Positions 26,325 to 38,628 of a stretch of 64,000 nucleotides of DNA are shown here, in pieces. The notes beneath the pieces are model-generated. The model saw only the letters and a program-made list of their open reading frames with translations, was not told the DNA's origin and did no database searches. Position 1 is the stretch's first letter. Every line of letters begins with the position of its first letter. Position numbers and translations under genes: made by a program. The stretch covers positions 124,001 to 188,000 of the forward strand of contig JAYKXP010000090.1 in assembly GCA_037176845.1 (NCBI GenBank), in the 5' to 3' direction. This DNA comes from Paramarasmius palmivorus (Eukaryota; Basidiomycota; Agaricomycetes; Agaricales; Marasmiaceae).

Positions 26325-27923
26325 GCCCAGCTTATGTACCCTTTTACAACTTGATTCATTCTTGAAACCAGATCATGATCTTGACCCGACGAGAATGGTC
26401 TAGGTACGGTGTCACCGTAACTTGTTCTTATTATTCAACATGTACAGGTCTACATATCAGGCCGAGCTTTGCTGCCTCCGTTAGGTCGACAGCGTGTTCG
26501 CTGCAGTTTCCATCATGATCACCCCACAATGATTTTTTAATTCGTCGCCATGCTGCGGGACACACAACATGACACTCTGACGTTCTCCAGCAGTCCCCGA
26601 CACTGCCTTCGCCAACGTCCCCATTCCCCCGTGCCTTACAAGACGCGGGGGCGGAACTACCGAGACCGACCGACTCCCTTCTTCCGCGAACCGGCCTTAT
26701 CTCGGAATTCCCAAGTGCTAAATTCCAAGCTGTCCCAACCGGTCAGAAGAATCACAAGCCTGAGTGCTTCCGTATCAGAGAAGAATAGACCCTGATCTTC
26801 CGTACCCCATATTTCGCCATGATCGTATCATCGTCAATCGTCATACTTTCCGTATGTTGGCACTCGGAACATTGCGGGAGGCTAGGCTTGCTTTTCTTGT
26901 CGTGATAACGGTTAAGTATGTATGTGTCTCCTTGATTATGAGAGTTCCAGGGATTCAGGGAGTGCCCAAGGTTCTACATCAAGCCTGAGCTATTCTGCCA
27001 ATAATCGGCAAAACCTGAGGTCCTGAGTCCTGATATATGCAAACCATATGGGTTCAACACCCCATTTCCGAGTATCCAAGTCAGAACTTTACGTGGAAGG
27101 CCAATAACTCTCCGAGGACTTTCCAGAATCAACATTGCACCCGTCGTTGAAGTAACAGAGCTTCAGGAATACAATCTGGAGCAGCCTGGATGAGCAGACA
27201 AAGGAGCGAAGAACAGCGAAGAACGTGGTCACCACAGAGTAAATGGGCCAAGCATCCACGTTTGTCGGTATTCATCATTGTTAGAATTCTTGGAAGATAC
27301 GCGTCGCGGATAGAGAAGCGATTAACAGGCGGCCGATCGCGATTACACCAGAAACTGGGGGTGATAAAGCACCGAGCGAAACCGAGCGAGGTTGCGAAAG
27401 CCAGAGGCGTCAAGGTCGAAGCACGTGTATTCTGGGGCTGTTCTGGGGTCTGTGATTGCGAGTTTAGGCAGGCTTAGACAGAAGTAAATTGTAGGGGTCT
27501 TTGACGAGCTTCAACTTGATAGGATGTAGTACTGCTTAGATCCAAGTGTTGCAAGCTGTTCATACAATGCAGTTTTGGTGCAGTTTGAGGGTTCTGAGCC
27601 CTGCAGACAGGTGTTTTCCTGGTGTTCCTGATGTTCGATACTATTCTAGTCAATTGCGATGATCCTTTTCCTTTGTGACCACTATTCGAAGACTTACCGA
27701 TGTGAGGTGTTGCGCCACGCATAGACAATGTGTATCTGGTACTGCTACAGCCAGGCTATACCTATGTGCCGCGTTGTCTAACTCTAACCTTGAGGGTCAA
27801 GAAACGCAGAACGAGTCGAATGGAGTCAGAAACCTGTATACCCTGGGTCGCCAAAGTCCATCACAGGTCCATCATGTGGAACGATGAGCATGAGCAGAGC
27901 GCTCATCGTGGTTGTTTTGAACA
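26325..27923. other. Long intergenic region between CreA-like gene and CAB2
   Basis: About 1.6 kb without a supported gene; the repressor's long promoter and 5' UTR probably occupy much of it. Open frames on both strands are arginine/serine-rich and lack motifs. A GCGGGG word also occurs near 26645. Confidence 0.4.
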
Positions 27924-29190
27924 ATGACAACCCCCGCCGCGTCGAATACCGAGTCCGTATTCTCAGCGGAATCCTATTTCGCTACTCAACTACCTCCACC
28001 CACTCTCGACCATGATACTGCCCAAGTCCGCGAATTTATTATGCAGCAAGAGGAACAAGGTCGGAAAATCGTGTTGGTTACGGTATGAATGCCTATTCTC
28101 GAAGGTTATGCAGCTTGTTGAAGGGAACTGGTGGTTTCGGTAGAGTGGTGGAACGACAGTACCCTTAGAGCTCAACGTGTAAGAAGTTCATCGATTTTCG
28201 CCTGAACCATTGTGTTTATCGTGCTACAGCGTTCGATTCCTGGACAACTTTAGTGCTGGTACGCATCGATTAGCGTTCCCTGAACGCGATAACCTCAATA
28301 TCATCTCCAGGTACTCGAGGCGCAACTTCCGCAGAGTACTTCCTCAATGCTGGCTACGCCGTCATCTTCATGCATCGCCAATTCAGTCTACAACCATTCA
28401 GCAGGCACTACTCGCATTCCACCAATCCATTCCTCGACTTTCTCGAGATCGATCGACGTGACAGCTCAGCACCTCAAATCGAAGTAACATCCTCCAAACG
28501 AGAGGACCTTCTCAGCGTCTTGGAAGCATACAAATTAGTCCATGCAAAGAACACGCTCTTAACCCTGACATTCGTTACCGTGAATGATTACCTCTGGCTT
28601 TTACGGGCTGTTAGTCACGAGCTGGCAAAGATGAAGAGGAAGGCGATGTATTATCTCGCTGCGGCTGTCAGTGATTTCTTTTTACCAAGGCAAAAGTTGG
28701 TGAGTTGTTGGTTCTTCGCTGTTTTTCTGGACTTGGTAGTTCTAACGGGTCGATTCAGTCAGAGCACAAGATTCAATCTGGTAAAGGAAGTCTTCATATT
28801 GAGATGGATCAAGTACCCAAGATTCTTAAACCAATGGTGGACGAATGGTCTAGGGATGGGTATATCGTGTCGTTCAAGGTGCGTTCCACCGCTGACCATT
28901 GGAATGCTGCTAATTATGGAAATAGCTTGAAACGGATGATTCCCTACTCATTCCGAAAGCACAGGCCGCACTTGAACGATATGGTCATCAAATTGTCATT
29001 GGGAATGACTTTACATAGGCGAAAGTTTGAAGTTGTATTTGTTTCCAAGAACCAAGGGGCAGACCAACCTGCATTCGTCGAAACATGGATCAAGTTGGAC
29101 CCTAGCGCAGCTGAACAAGGCAAAGAGATCGAGGAGGATATTGTAGCAGAACTCGTCAAACGGCACAGTTTGTGGATCGAAGGTAGCTAA
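27924..29190 (+). CDS. CAB2: Phosphopantothenate--cysteine ligase (coenzyme A biosynthesis)
   Basis: Joins 4'-phosphopantothenate to cysteine, the second step of coenzyme A synthesis, in the cytosol. The diagnostic block is SGGTTVPLELN plus VVRFLDNFSAG plus TRGATSAEYFLNAGYAVIF, spread over three exons. Further motifs are KRKAMYYLAAAVSDFFLPRQ (the substrate-binding AAVSDF), SEHKIQSGKGSLHIEMDQVP, PKILKPMVDEW, and FVSKNQGADQPAFVETWIKL near the end. ATG 27924 begins MTTPAASNTESVFSAESYF. Five introns; all joints, including the split GT-C codon before VRFLDN, keep frame. Length about 330 residues, normal for eukaryotic PPCS. Confidence 0.92.
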
Positions 29191-29981
29191 ATGGAGCGCG
29201 GTTTTGTGTAAGAATTATTGTACAGTATGTATAGACTCAAAACACCTTTCAAGCCCGGAAGTAGTTCGCTTAGGTTGTCGCCGACACCCCCGGTCCTGTA
29301 ATTGAAAATAAAGGGGATCGTATATCCAGACCAGCGGTATTGTTGATGTACCAGTAGAATGGTACAGTCTTCTGAAGATATAAAATGCCTCAGGATCAGC
29401 CAGCCGCTTTCAGGGATTTCCTCCGTTTCAGAGTGTTGATTCACCTCCATTCACCTCCATTCACCCCCCTAGGCCTATTTTCAACCTATCCCAGGTAAGC
29501 AGTACCGTTCTTTTCAGGTGATCCCATGTTCACCTCGGAATCCCCCCGATGTATTCGCTCCCTGTGTCTGGAATTAGCTTCTAGAGCTTCAGCCACGCTT
29601 TCGCCGAACCTCTTCTGACCACCCATACGATGTGCGAACAGCGGCCTTAGTAACAAGGGCTTGGAGCCGATGGGACCCATAACGTTGCTGTTGCTTTCGT
29701 GATACGTACGACAAGCAGTTTCCCCGAAGACACGCGCCGCACTGAAACAATGGAAACCCTTGGATACCATTACTGCGTCTCTACGACTACAGGAAATTTA
29801 CACCTTGTCACTATGGAAGTACTTGAATATCGTACAAGTCAAAGCACAACAAAGAACGACGGAAAACACAAGGAAAGACTGGGAAACGCCGTCGATAACC
29901 AGATCGAACGGCCGTTGGTGATCTATACAAGTTCAACGTTACCACCCGAATGTTCTGTCCAGCTGGTGTTAGTACTTGCGA
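29191..29981. other. Intergenic between CAB2 and the ferric reductase gene (tail to tail)
   Basis: Two 3' UTRs meet here. Apart from a small triple repeat at 29441-29468 I see no gene; open frames on both strands lack motifs. Confidence 0.45.
29441..29468. repeat. Short tandem repeat, unit TCACCTCCAT
   Basis: Two exact copies of the ten-base unit TCACCTCCAT followed by a third, diverged partial copy (TCACCCCC). Located in the shared 3' region between two converging genes. No function assigned. Confidence 0.8.
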
Positions 29982-32205
29982 TCATGGGTCACAATCGTAT
30001 TCAACGTACTCTTCGTGGACCTCTATACCTCCGATATCATCTCTCTTCCTCCGATCCACTTTCCCTACGTCTTGGAATACAGTATCCGCAAGTCCCACTG
30101 GACCGCAGACTCCAATGATCACCCCGCTAATAGCTCTCTCGTCCTTGTATCCAGTTCGCATGTCTGTGACATTATCGATGACACTCTCGAAAAACTCATG
30201 CAGCTTCGGACGACCTGGAGATAGGTTGATCCACACAGATCGCGAAAAGAAGTCATCTTTCAACGGGAGTTTTTCGGTGGGGGCACGAGTGTAGAAACAC
30301 AGAGACAAGGATGGGGGTGAATACACTTTGCTGAACCATTGACTGGAGTTGAGGTAGTAAAGGTAGGAGCGAGGCTGTGTTTCATACCTCTTGTCAGTAG
30401 TAGCAAATCAAAAAGAAAGCTCTGCACGCACAGGGATCCTGCACCGTCCATATGAGGTGAATGTATTTGACACGACTTTTCCCATCAAGATCTTGCTGAA
30501 TGAGCTCTTGAATTGAAGACAACGCGAAAGTAATTCCGCTCCCTCCAACGACGAACACTGCTGCAGAGAAGCTTGCAAACATTCTGTGTCCTGGCCCACC
30601 TACTCGGTGTAAGATTGTGCTTTTTAAGGAAACCCAGAGAGACGTACCATATGGCCCCTCGATCATCACTTTGACTTTCCTCGAACCATCTTCATAGGCA
30701 CTCTCAGGTCTCTGAGCAATACCGTAGAGCTTCCTCGTCCAGGACCCAGTTTTCTTGCACATCAGGACGAGACCCTCAGGCCCATGTGCGGTGGAGGCGA
30801 TTGTGAATGGATGTATTTCTGACCACCCAAACAATCCCATTCCTGACGAAAAGACCCGAACGCGAACATGTTGTCCTGCACGCCAACCAGCGTTAATATC
30901 CGGTACTTCAACTCTCGTGACGCCGAGCCCGGGAAGTATTCGAACGGTTGCAGTTGCAAAGCGAGTCTTCACTATACGGAGAAGTACATCGAGACCGTAG
31001 ATGCCGATAGTCGCGTACACCCAGAGTACTGTACTGCGTTTGTGCATCATGGTCTATGGGAATCCATTAGAATAGTGCATTAGTTAGCCATAAAGATAAT
31101 ACTTACAGCAGCCAGCAGTAAACATATGCTCGAAATGTGGGTTGCGATGAAGATGTTGTAAGCTCTTTTACGCCAAAAGTCGGTCGAGAAGAAGAAGAGG
31201 CAGTCCATGCAAATTAGAGCGATTAGACCCCAGTAGTTTGACGGTCTTGCTATCGATTCCTGGAACGTCTTGTTGAGGAGGTATTTGTAGCCTGGGTGGT
31301 CGGTTAGTCGAAGAATGCAGAGGCAAGGTTGACAGCAGACTCACAGTAACCTAAGCCGTGCACATTTGCAGACAATACCACCAAGCGCCCAACGAAACGA
31401 TGCATGAAGTTCAGCTGAAAAATTCGTTAAGTGATATCCCATAGTCATTCAGTATCCGAGCGAACCTTCTCGTATCCAGCACCCATTAAGGCGCCGAGGA
31501 TGTTGTTCTTGGTTGCGAAGCCAAAGACGAAAGGATACTGGCCTACTGCAAGCCAACCAAATCGCACCGGATCGGTGAATGCGTTTGTCTCCCAAAACGC
31601 AGGGAAAATCAGAACTCCAAGATAAATCGACATGATAACTAAATGAGAGAGTGACACTCCAGGTGTTATGCGCTGAAAGAACAGTCAGAAAGGCCGTGAA
31701 GATAAAAATAAAGACCTACCTTATGCAATAGCGTGAGCATTGGTCGGAACGAAGCAGGTGTAGACACAATATGAGGTGGATATGATACATCGATTGGGGT
31801 GCCCTTTTTACTGACTCTCTGTAGCTCCGTTCCATGCAACGTATGAGACGAATCTGTTGTATAGTCGCCACCAGTGTATGGCAAACCAGTGTCGTTTCCC
31901 CAGACCACGCGTTGTGATGGGTTCCCTGGAAAGCGGCTGTACCAAAGCAAATGGCCTCTCGTCCATTCGGAGGTTTTCCATAGACGAGCGATAGCACGAG
32001 GAAGTCTGAGGAAGACTAGTACGGCTAGAAGAGAGAGGATGACGATGTCGATATTGAACATCAGCATCTCCGAATCTACTTCGCCTCCGCCGCCTCCACC
32101 ACCTCTACTGCCAGCAGCAGTAGCAGCACCGCTAGTAGAGCCCGCTCCTGCGGTGGTACCGTTCATCGCTGTTCCCGCCATCGTAGAGTTTCCGGCAGCA
32201 GACAT
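29982..32205 (-). CDS. Ferric reductase-like transmembrane oxidoreductase (FRE family)
   Basis: A membrane flavocytochrome that moves electrons from cytosolic NADPH through FAD and two haems to extracellular metal ions. An N-terminal Ser/Thr/Gly-rich luminal region precedes the first helix (MFNIDIVILSLLAVLVFLRL). Haem-ligand histidines are visible in MHRFVGRLVVLSANVHGLGY and THISSICLLLA...MMHKRS, with the usual spacing. The FAD motif is HPFTIAS; NADPH-binding motifs are FVVGGSGITFALS and GVIIGVCGPVGLADTV, followed by the C-terminal GGIEVHEEY. About eight short introns; frame intact. Its neighbour upstream on the same strand is a cation diffusion facilitator, suggesting a local metal-handling pair. 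Iron versus copper preference cannot be read from sequence. Confidence 0.9.
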
Positions 32206-32759
32206 GTTCTAAGGATGTGGTGTTGAGAATGTGATGACGGAGAAATCCTTGAGCACAAGAGCCAGCCCTGGAGACCAAAGAATGAGGGAACGATTAGAAA
32301 GGACGTTCTTAATATACACAAGCTACCCTGACTGGAGGCGGCCGAACAAACTTCATTATCCTTTTGATCGCTCTTTACCTTTTTATCAACGGAAGCCGGT
32401 GTCCAATGACTCTCCAAGCCACGTTGCCAACGACCAAGCTTGCGAGGGCCCGTCCTTCGCAACGAAAGCACAAATGCACTCTGTTACAAATACAGATTTC
32501 TCCGACGATGCCCAGGGTCCATTGATCACCAAGTACCCTTTGGGCGACATGCCGATATGTCCTTCCGTGTCTGAACAATGAAGGGCTAGGCCGCAGTCAC
32601 CCCTTTGGGGCAGCGCTCAGCCTCGAGTCATCCGACCAGCCGGACGCGCAGTAAACGCAGGCATTCACTATACTTTGCGAAATCTTTGGTGGTATTGGGT
32701 ATATTTTTACATCCCATTTGGCCATTGAACCCAGTTTGACTACATTCACGTGTGCGAAT
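32206..32759. other. Spacer between ferric reductase and CDF genes
   Basis: Promoter of the reductase gene and 3' UTR of the transporter. No coding signal recognised. Confidence 0.45.
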
Positions 32760-34718
32760 TCATACGTTCTTCCTATGTTCTGGTTTATGAGAAACTTCGT
32801 GATCGACGCTGTACGATAAGATTAAACAATCAGCATCGTGAAGATTCATGAGATCCAGAAGATTAACACGAATGACAAGAAAGGAAACAGAAAGGAAGGA
32901 TGGGGAATAGTCGACCCAAAAGAACGGAAATGCGGAAATTGAGTTGAGATAGACTCACTGTACGTATGCCCTCTCTACCATAGGTAATGTTTCCAGCTGA
33001 TCTTGCAGCTCTTGACTTACATCGTGCGCTTTCCAGAGCCTATATCGACGTCAGATTCTGGTCCGAAGATGAGACTACTGGTATATCTACTCACGGAACA
33101 TCAGCATCCATTACGACCTTAGCAGGAGCTATTAACGCATGGTTGAAAACTGGAGGTTCATTTCACATACATCGACTTCGACAAGATATTTCTGTAATTT
33201 TTGTCAATTAGACGTGAACCAGCGAAAAATGCATTCAAGACGAACCTCTCCACTATGATAGGCTCTGCAGGTGTCGATTTGCTTGATTTCATCACTAAAA
33301 GTCAAGGCCTTGTAGATCACCAGTTGAGTGAAGTCGTGTGGTGCAGCAGCACCCGCGAGATGATTGAATTGCTCTGGGGACGGATGATGAGTGTTGATGT
33401 CTGAAAGATGCAATAAAACAGGCCCACCAATTGACGTTCGTGTCCAAGAAATGATGATCACGACAGATATTATGATGGCACCTGCTGGGTCTATCCACCA
33501 TAATATATTCGCCCCGGCACTACTAGTGAAGATACCAAAACCGCTACCCATGACATCAATACAACTTTAGGTAGCGGAAAGAATAACCAGTCCTTACTTG
33601 ATCAAAAGATCGTTCCTATGATCTTCCCAGAGCACCTGGACTTGCGAGCTTGAATTCCGAATGGAAAAGCAATACAGAAAGAGTAGAAACTTGGTGACTG
33701 AGACCAAAACAAATGAGCGAATGTCTTCAGGGAAAACGAGAGAAATGCATACCGAAGGCAGTTCCTACGGCTACCACAGATGGGATATGGAATTCCAGTT
33801 GGTCTCCAGGTTCGTGGGTTGCGATATCTTGTATCGAGAATGCCTGGTGACGAATTAGTCAAGTTGGCTGCAGTCTGCATCATGTATACTTACGACCAAG
33901 ATGATGCTGACCGTGAGCATGGCGAAAGCATAAACAATGTTTCCTATGGTGGTGAATCTTGCACCTCCCTGGCAGTCTGGTAAGATTTGAGACAGATGAG
34001 AGTAGGGTAGAGCTCACTCCTGGATACTTGTTGAGATCCACACGTTGCGACCTTCGGTGAAGATAGTTGAGGAGTAGGTTAGCGCCCGGGTCAAACACCG
34101 AATCGGCAGCAGCTGGAAGAAAGCGGTAAGTGCCTTGTAGAAACCCTGAAAAGAGGTGGGGGTATCTCACTGGCAAAAAAGGACAACGATAGAGATGATA
34201 TCGCTGCATATAGCTGTAATACAGACAAGATGCAATTCGCCACAAAAGACACCCGAATTGCTATTCGAACCTATATTAAAGTGAGCCCAGTGTTCTCTTA
34301 AAATAGCTTGTCACTACCCACTTTCAACGCGTTATCCTTCGCATCGTCTTCCCCTTCTTGAGCATGATTGTTCATAGACTAAAAAATGCTGTAGTTGAGT
34401 ACGTCGTCGTTTTTTTTTGCAGAGGTGAGGACGCACCTTGAGCAGAGACTCTATCATTTCATTCTGTCCCTCATAAAACTTCTTTAGCCCCTGTGCTCTC
34501 GTTCTGCTCCTTCCGTCCTTCAAAGCCGTCAGCTCACTGTCAGTCTTCATACGACAGCGTAATCCATATGGGTCCTTCTCATCCAAACGACGCTCTGACT
34601 GCGATAAATCTGATTCCGGGTCTGTGGGTGTGGTAACAATGCTCATCGTAGAAGAAGCATTGCGTTTTGACAGTTGGTTGTGGTCTGCCTCAAACACAGT
34701 AGGCGATGTCGAATCCAT
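32760..34718 (-). CDS. Cation diffusion facilitator, probable Mn/Fe-type divalent metal transporter
   Basis: A multi-pass antiporter exporting or sequestering divalent metals. A hydrophilic N-terminus (MDSTSPTVFEADHNQLSKRN) ends with LKKFYEGQNEMIESLL, typical of fungal CDFs. Helices follow: VRIAIRVSFVANCILSVLQL, ADSVFDPGANLLLNYLHRRS (metal site DSVFD), GNIVYAFAMLTVSIILV, and IDPAGAIIISVVIIISWTRT (second Asp-containing site). The cytosolic C-terminal domain has IDTCRAYHSG, KYLVEVD, VVMDADVP, LWKAHDVSQELQDQLETLP and finally HVDHEVSHKPEHRK. The Asp-rich helix 2 places it nearer Mn-type than Zn-type CDFs (inference). The last two exons are short and were found by hand; stop at 32760. Frame intact. 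Confidence 0.88.
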
Positions 34719-35115
34719 TGTGGAAGGACAAGAAAAGTGGCTAGCGTTGTGTGTCGCACGATTCCGGGTAGTTGATCACATAATCGCCAAGGGAGGTCGG
34801 ACGAAAAGGTGTTCTATGCTGTCGAGAGGAGAAGAAATCGACTAAGAACTTCCTTTGGAGTAGGAACAAACGAAAGCTGGAAGGACGAAGTAACCTCGAA
34901 CCTTGCGCGGTTTGCTGGGCCCCGAAGCTGAGGCGAGAGGAGCTTACCGCTGCCTTGGAACCCATACCCGAAGGCTTGGGTCGTTCGGCGTCACAGCCTT
35001 CAATTCAGTGCTCAAGTAGCCAGATCCAAGGCTTGGGATGGAATTTGCTTTCGAGACAATGAGAGTAAACGATTCGATTCAACGTTCTATGGTAGACAAT
35101 GTATGGCTAACCTGA
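34719..35115. other. Spacer between CDF and membrane-protein genes
   Basis: CDF promoter and 3' UTR of the next gene. Nothing else recognised. Confidence 0.4.
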
Positions 35116-36520
35116 TTATGCTATTTTACAAACGAATGATAGAATATTACAATGAACAAAGGATGTATTTATTAGGGAATGGATGGGGTTCGAGCTCGAG
35201 TTGAATGCTGTCTCGACAGGATGCCCATCACTTGAAACCTTGTCGTCAATCGTCAGTGTAGGAACAGAAGTCGACTGCACAAGTGAAGCACTGAAGTCGG
35301 TAAAAGTCAATTCGGTCTGTTCTGTTCGTGATGAGGTCTGGGTAGCCCGCCGCGCTTGATCATGAGACCAATGGGGTTTTGTCGTGATTGTGCTGGACGA
35401 TTCTGACGGGCAGTCAACAGTTGAGCTGTTAAACTTAGAGGCCACAAGTGTACGAAGTGAAGGGTGTACGATATCGTCATCGTAACGTTCATGGCGTCGC
35501 AGAGAGTATAGGCCAGTTGCAACCACATGTATATTGCAAACCAAGAGTGCTATCGCAGCCTATGAAGTAAACTGAGTATCAGGCATAGAAGTTCAAGGGA
35601 GATGACATACCTCAAAATGGTTGGTGAACTGATTCAAAAGACGCTTCGACATTATCACGAGAATATTGTGGAATAGCGCAATTCCGAGAGTGAACATGCT
35701 AGCGGCGAAAAGCGATATCATGAAACACCGCTGCCTCGAGGGAAGGTCCATATTCCACAGAGAAATCATAGGCACTCCGACCAAGGCTAGGCTCAAGCTA
35801 ACATCCGCTAAACAAGCTTTCCTTGAGCCGAAAGAACGCCAATGCACTGCACTCAATGACATACCGACTGTTTGCAGCGTTATAAATGGGATCGGAGACG
35901 AACAGTAGAGTGGGTTGCCCTGATTTGGACCTGTGGGTCTTGTTACGCACATGGAGCCCTTGGTCGAAGTGACAACAATGGTGGTCAAGGCGGTAACGAC
36001 TGCCATTGGGATACACCACTTCCTCAAGCTTCCGGGTGCCATTATTCTCCGTAACGAAAGCCAAAGGCTGATACGAGATAAACTGCAAGGGTAGCAGGTC
36101 AGCATGTTGCATGAGATGCTGTCTCTAAAGGCCAACCTGACAATAAAGGCAAAGTTGATCGTCGTGAACCAGAAGAGGATAGATTGTTTCAACGCGTATT
36201 CTGGGGTATTTGCGGGGACTTCGTTGTCTGAACCAGAATGTCAGCCTGGAGTTTTCGCGGCGAAGAATGACATACCTATCTTGACCTTCAACCACAGAGA
36301 GGTCAATTCGCCCATCGCTAATATACATGCCAGGAAAGAGCACGCGTCATCCCAGGATAAACGCTTAATGCCATGTCGATGCCAGAGTCGATATCCTGTC
36401 GTGGCAATGGCAAGCGAGTGAAGGAGGGTAGCTATGACTGATCAAAAAGCAATCAGCAAGTGTGGTTTGACAAAATAACACCAGGACAACGCACCTCGAA
36501 AGGCCAACATCGAAACCATT
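35116..36520 (-). CDS. Seven-helix membrane protein, paralogue 1 of 3
   Basis: A predicted multi-pass membrane protein of an Agaricomycete family without known function. A short first exon (MVSMLAFR) is followed by ATLLHSLAIATTGYRLWHRH, SWDDACSFLACILAMGELTS, then LKQSILFWFTTINFAFIVR. The family core is RISLWLSLRRIMAPGSLRKW, then helices CIPMAVVTALTTIVVTST, ADVSLSLALVGVPMISLW, RCFMISLFAASMFTLGIALF and AAIALLVCNIHVVATGLYSL. A Ser/Thr-rich cytosolic tail contains ELTFTDFSASL. It aligns along its whole length with the genes at 42710 and 45982, including intron positions. Topology recalls 7-TM receptors, but no ligand or G-protein motif is visible. Frame intact. Confidence 0.78.
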
Positions 36521-37138
36521 GACGACAGTAGAACGAATAGTGATAGTGAGGAGTGAGATTAGTACCCTTTAATAAAGCCTGCTTCTCCATTCTCCCTGCC
36601 GACGACCCTGCAGAGTAGCTCTTGTACTCAGAAAGCGTATTTTACCGTACATGTCGGCTCGTTTCTTGGTCGGCTGCATTCCAATTGAATCATCGAGGAG
36701 AAGTGGGCGAGCGTGAGAAACGACAGAAACCGTGAAAGTCGCATATCTAAACCCAACCGACGGCTCTGACAGTGAAATGCGATTGTATATTTAAACTAAA
36801 TATTCCAAGGCCTCGGGTCAACACAACGCAGAGAGGTAGTCATCATTCATGTTTTGAACACATATAGCATCGCTAACAAGAACCTCGACAGGGCAAGGCG
36901 GTGACCAAGAACCCAAGAACAAGCAGAATGTCTGTACGTCCAGGCAACTATAGGAAGGTCACCATTGGAATGGAGGAGTAAGAAAAGATTAGCGGTCTTC
37001 AGTTGGTCTTCAGGAACATACGATCTTGATCTGATAAAGCGCCAACATTCTGCATGTTGGCTACATAGCAAAAGATGCCTCACCGCAGCCTCATGTCAAC
37101 ACTCGTAGTAGAAGCGACGCCCACTATTCCCCTTCACC
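36521..37138. other. Diverg­ent promoter region, membrane protein to BTB gene
   Basis: Shared upstream region of the genes starting at 36520 (minus) and 37139 (plus). No coding signal recognised. Confidence 0.45.
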
Positions 37139-38367
37139 ATGCTTTCTCTCTCCCAACACCCTTCTCAGTCTCCCAGTCCTGCGCTCAAGCTAAAGCTAAA
37201 TAGCTTACTCTCAATGGAGTCAATTTCGTCACCGATCAAGTCCCCAGAGCCAACAGATATCCCCTCATGTGAAGGTGCGTTACTAGCTATTCAGTCGTGT
37301 GACGGAAAGCTCACCCTGTATCGATGCAGCTTGTGAGGATTGCAAACTCTCCACCGATATTGTCTTTCGATCTTCAGATGGCAGAAGATTCGGTGCACAC
37401 AGCCGGAATATCGAAATCTACAGCGACGGTTTTCCCATTCGTGGTTCGGTCACCACCGAAAAGCGAGAAGATGTGGTCTTATCCGAATCATCAGACGTTG
37501 TCCATCTTCTTCTACAGTTCATGCACAACCGACCACAGCCAGATCTCAGATCTACGCCATTCGAATTGCTTTCCAAACTGGCAGAGGCTGCGCAGAAGTA
37601 TTGTGTCTACAGTGCTATAGGAATATGTAAACTGCTTATGGAGTAAGACATTGATCTCGTGATATTCAGCATACTGATCCTTTCTAGGCGGAACGCACAA
37701 GAACATTCCTTCGAAGTTTATGTCTATGCTTCCCGGGCTGGATATAGTGATATCAGGGAAAAGGCTGGAACGTGAGGATTAGCTTCCATTGAAGGATATG
37801 TTCATACCTCTGACATCTTACGGACAGTCTCGCCATTGCCCAGAATCCTCTCCGAGTGTTCTCTTACGCCGTCTGGGCCAACGACGTATACACCAGGGAT
37901 AAAGCCGCTTGGGCAACTCTGGATCTCGATGCAGACGATGTCATCTACTCCTTGAGTCGGTATTACACCGTCTTCACCAAATGGCACCACATTTTCGTCG
38001 CATGGGTGGGTTCTATTTCTCGTACGGTCACTGGCACTCAACTAACGCTTCCTTCAGGTCAAATTCCGAGACCATATCTACGCTACATACTACGAAACAC
38101 TCCGAAACCCTCCGCAAATCAAGCGTGAGCACATCGCTGGAGACTGTCTCAAGTGGAATGAGATATATCCCAAGCTGCTCGTTAAGCTCATGTCAGAAAG
38201 GCCGTGCTTGGACTTCCTTTGTCGATGCGGTGGAGGAATACGCGTATCTCATTGAGGATTGTGACACTTGCAGTGATGGCGTCGATAGATGGAGGACGCA
38301 GATCGCGGCTGCTCTTTCGGGGGCATCCCCTTTCAGCTCCTTTGTCAAGACACCTCCCACTACGTGA
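37139..38367 (+). CDS. BTB/POZ-domain protein, one apparent frame break near the 3' end
   Basis: A BTB-domain protein of the kind abundant in Agaricomycetes; possible adaptor for protein interactions, target unknown. After the first exon (MLSLSQHPSQSPSP) and an intron, the BTB core reads CEDCKLSTDIVFRSSDGRRF, then SRNIEIYSDGFPI, then VVLSESSDVVHLLLQFMH and ELLSKLAEAAQKYCVYSAIG. Later exons give VYVYASRAGYSDIREKA, LAIAQNPLRVFSYAVWA, VIYSLSRYYTVFTKW and FRDHIYATYYETLRN. The expected C-terminus (FVDAVEEYAYLIEDCDTC to SPFSSFVKTPPTT, ending 38367) lies in another frame after about 38205; as written, the upstream frame stops at 38255. No intron fits the switch, so this is a real mutation or a sequencing indel. 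Confidence 0.72.
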
Positions 38368-38628
38368 TCAGTACTCTAGTTGCACTCATAGATTATTTAT
38401 TTAAGTGTGTATGATCATGAATCATGGTGTTCCTGTGCCTGACAGGAGTGTAGGTTTCGTAGTATGTAGTCTATGTATAATAGACGAGATGAGCCAGCAG
38501 GAGTCATAGAACTATGACTCAAACTGGCTTGGGCAGTCGAAGACGACACAGTTGCCCTGCCAAATAACGAAGAAGCCGCGATTCGAGTTTAGATTAGGTC
38601 TAGGTAAAGCAACACATGGTGAGGTTAT
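38368..38628. other. Tail-to-tail spacer
   Basis: 3' UTRs of the BTB gene and of the dehydrogenase-like gene. Nothing else seen. Confidence 0.4.

Noticed and set aside
26550..27477. Several open frames of 70-95 codons on both strands
   Set aside because: Arginine/serine-rich, mutually overlapping, without motifs; typical chance frames in GC-balanced intergenic DNA.
29486..29770. Minus-strand open frame of 94 codons in the CAB2-ferric reductase gap
   Set aside because: No motif, and the ferric reductase gene already ends properly at 29982 after GGIEVHEEY.
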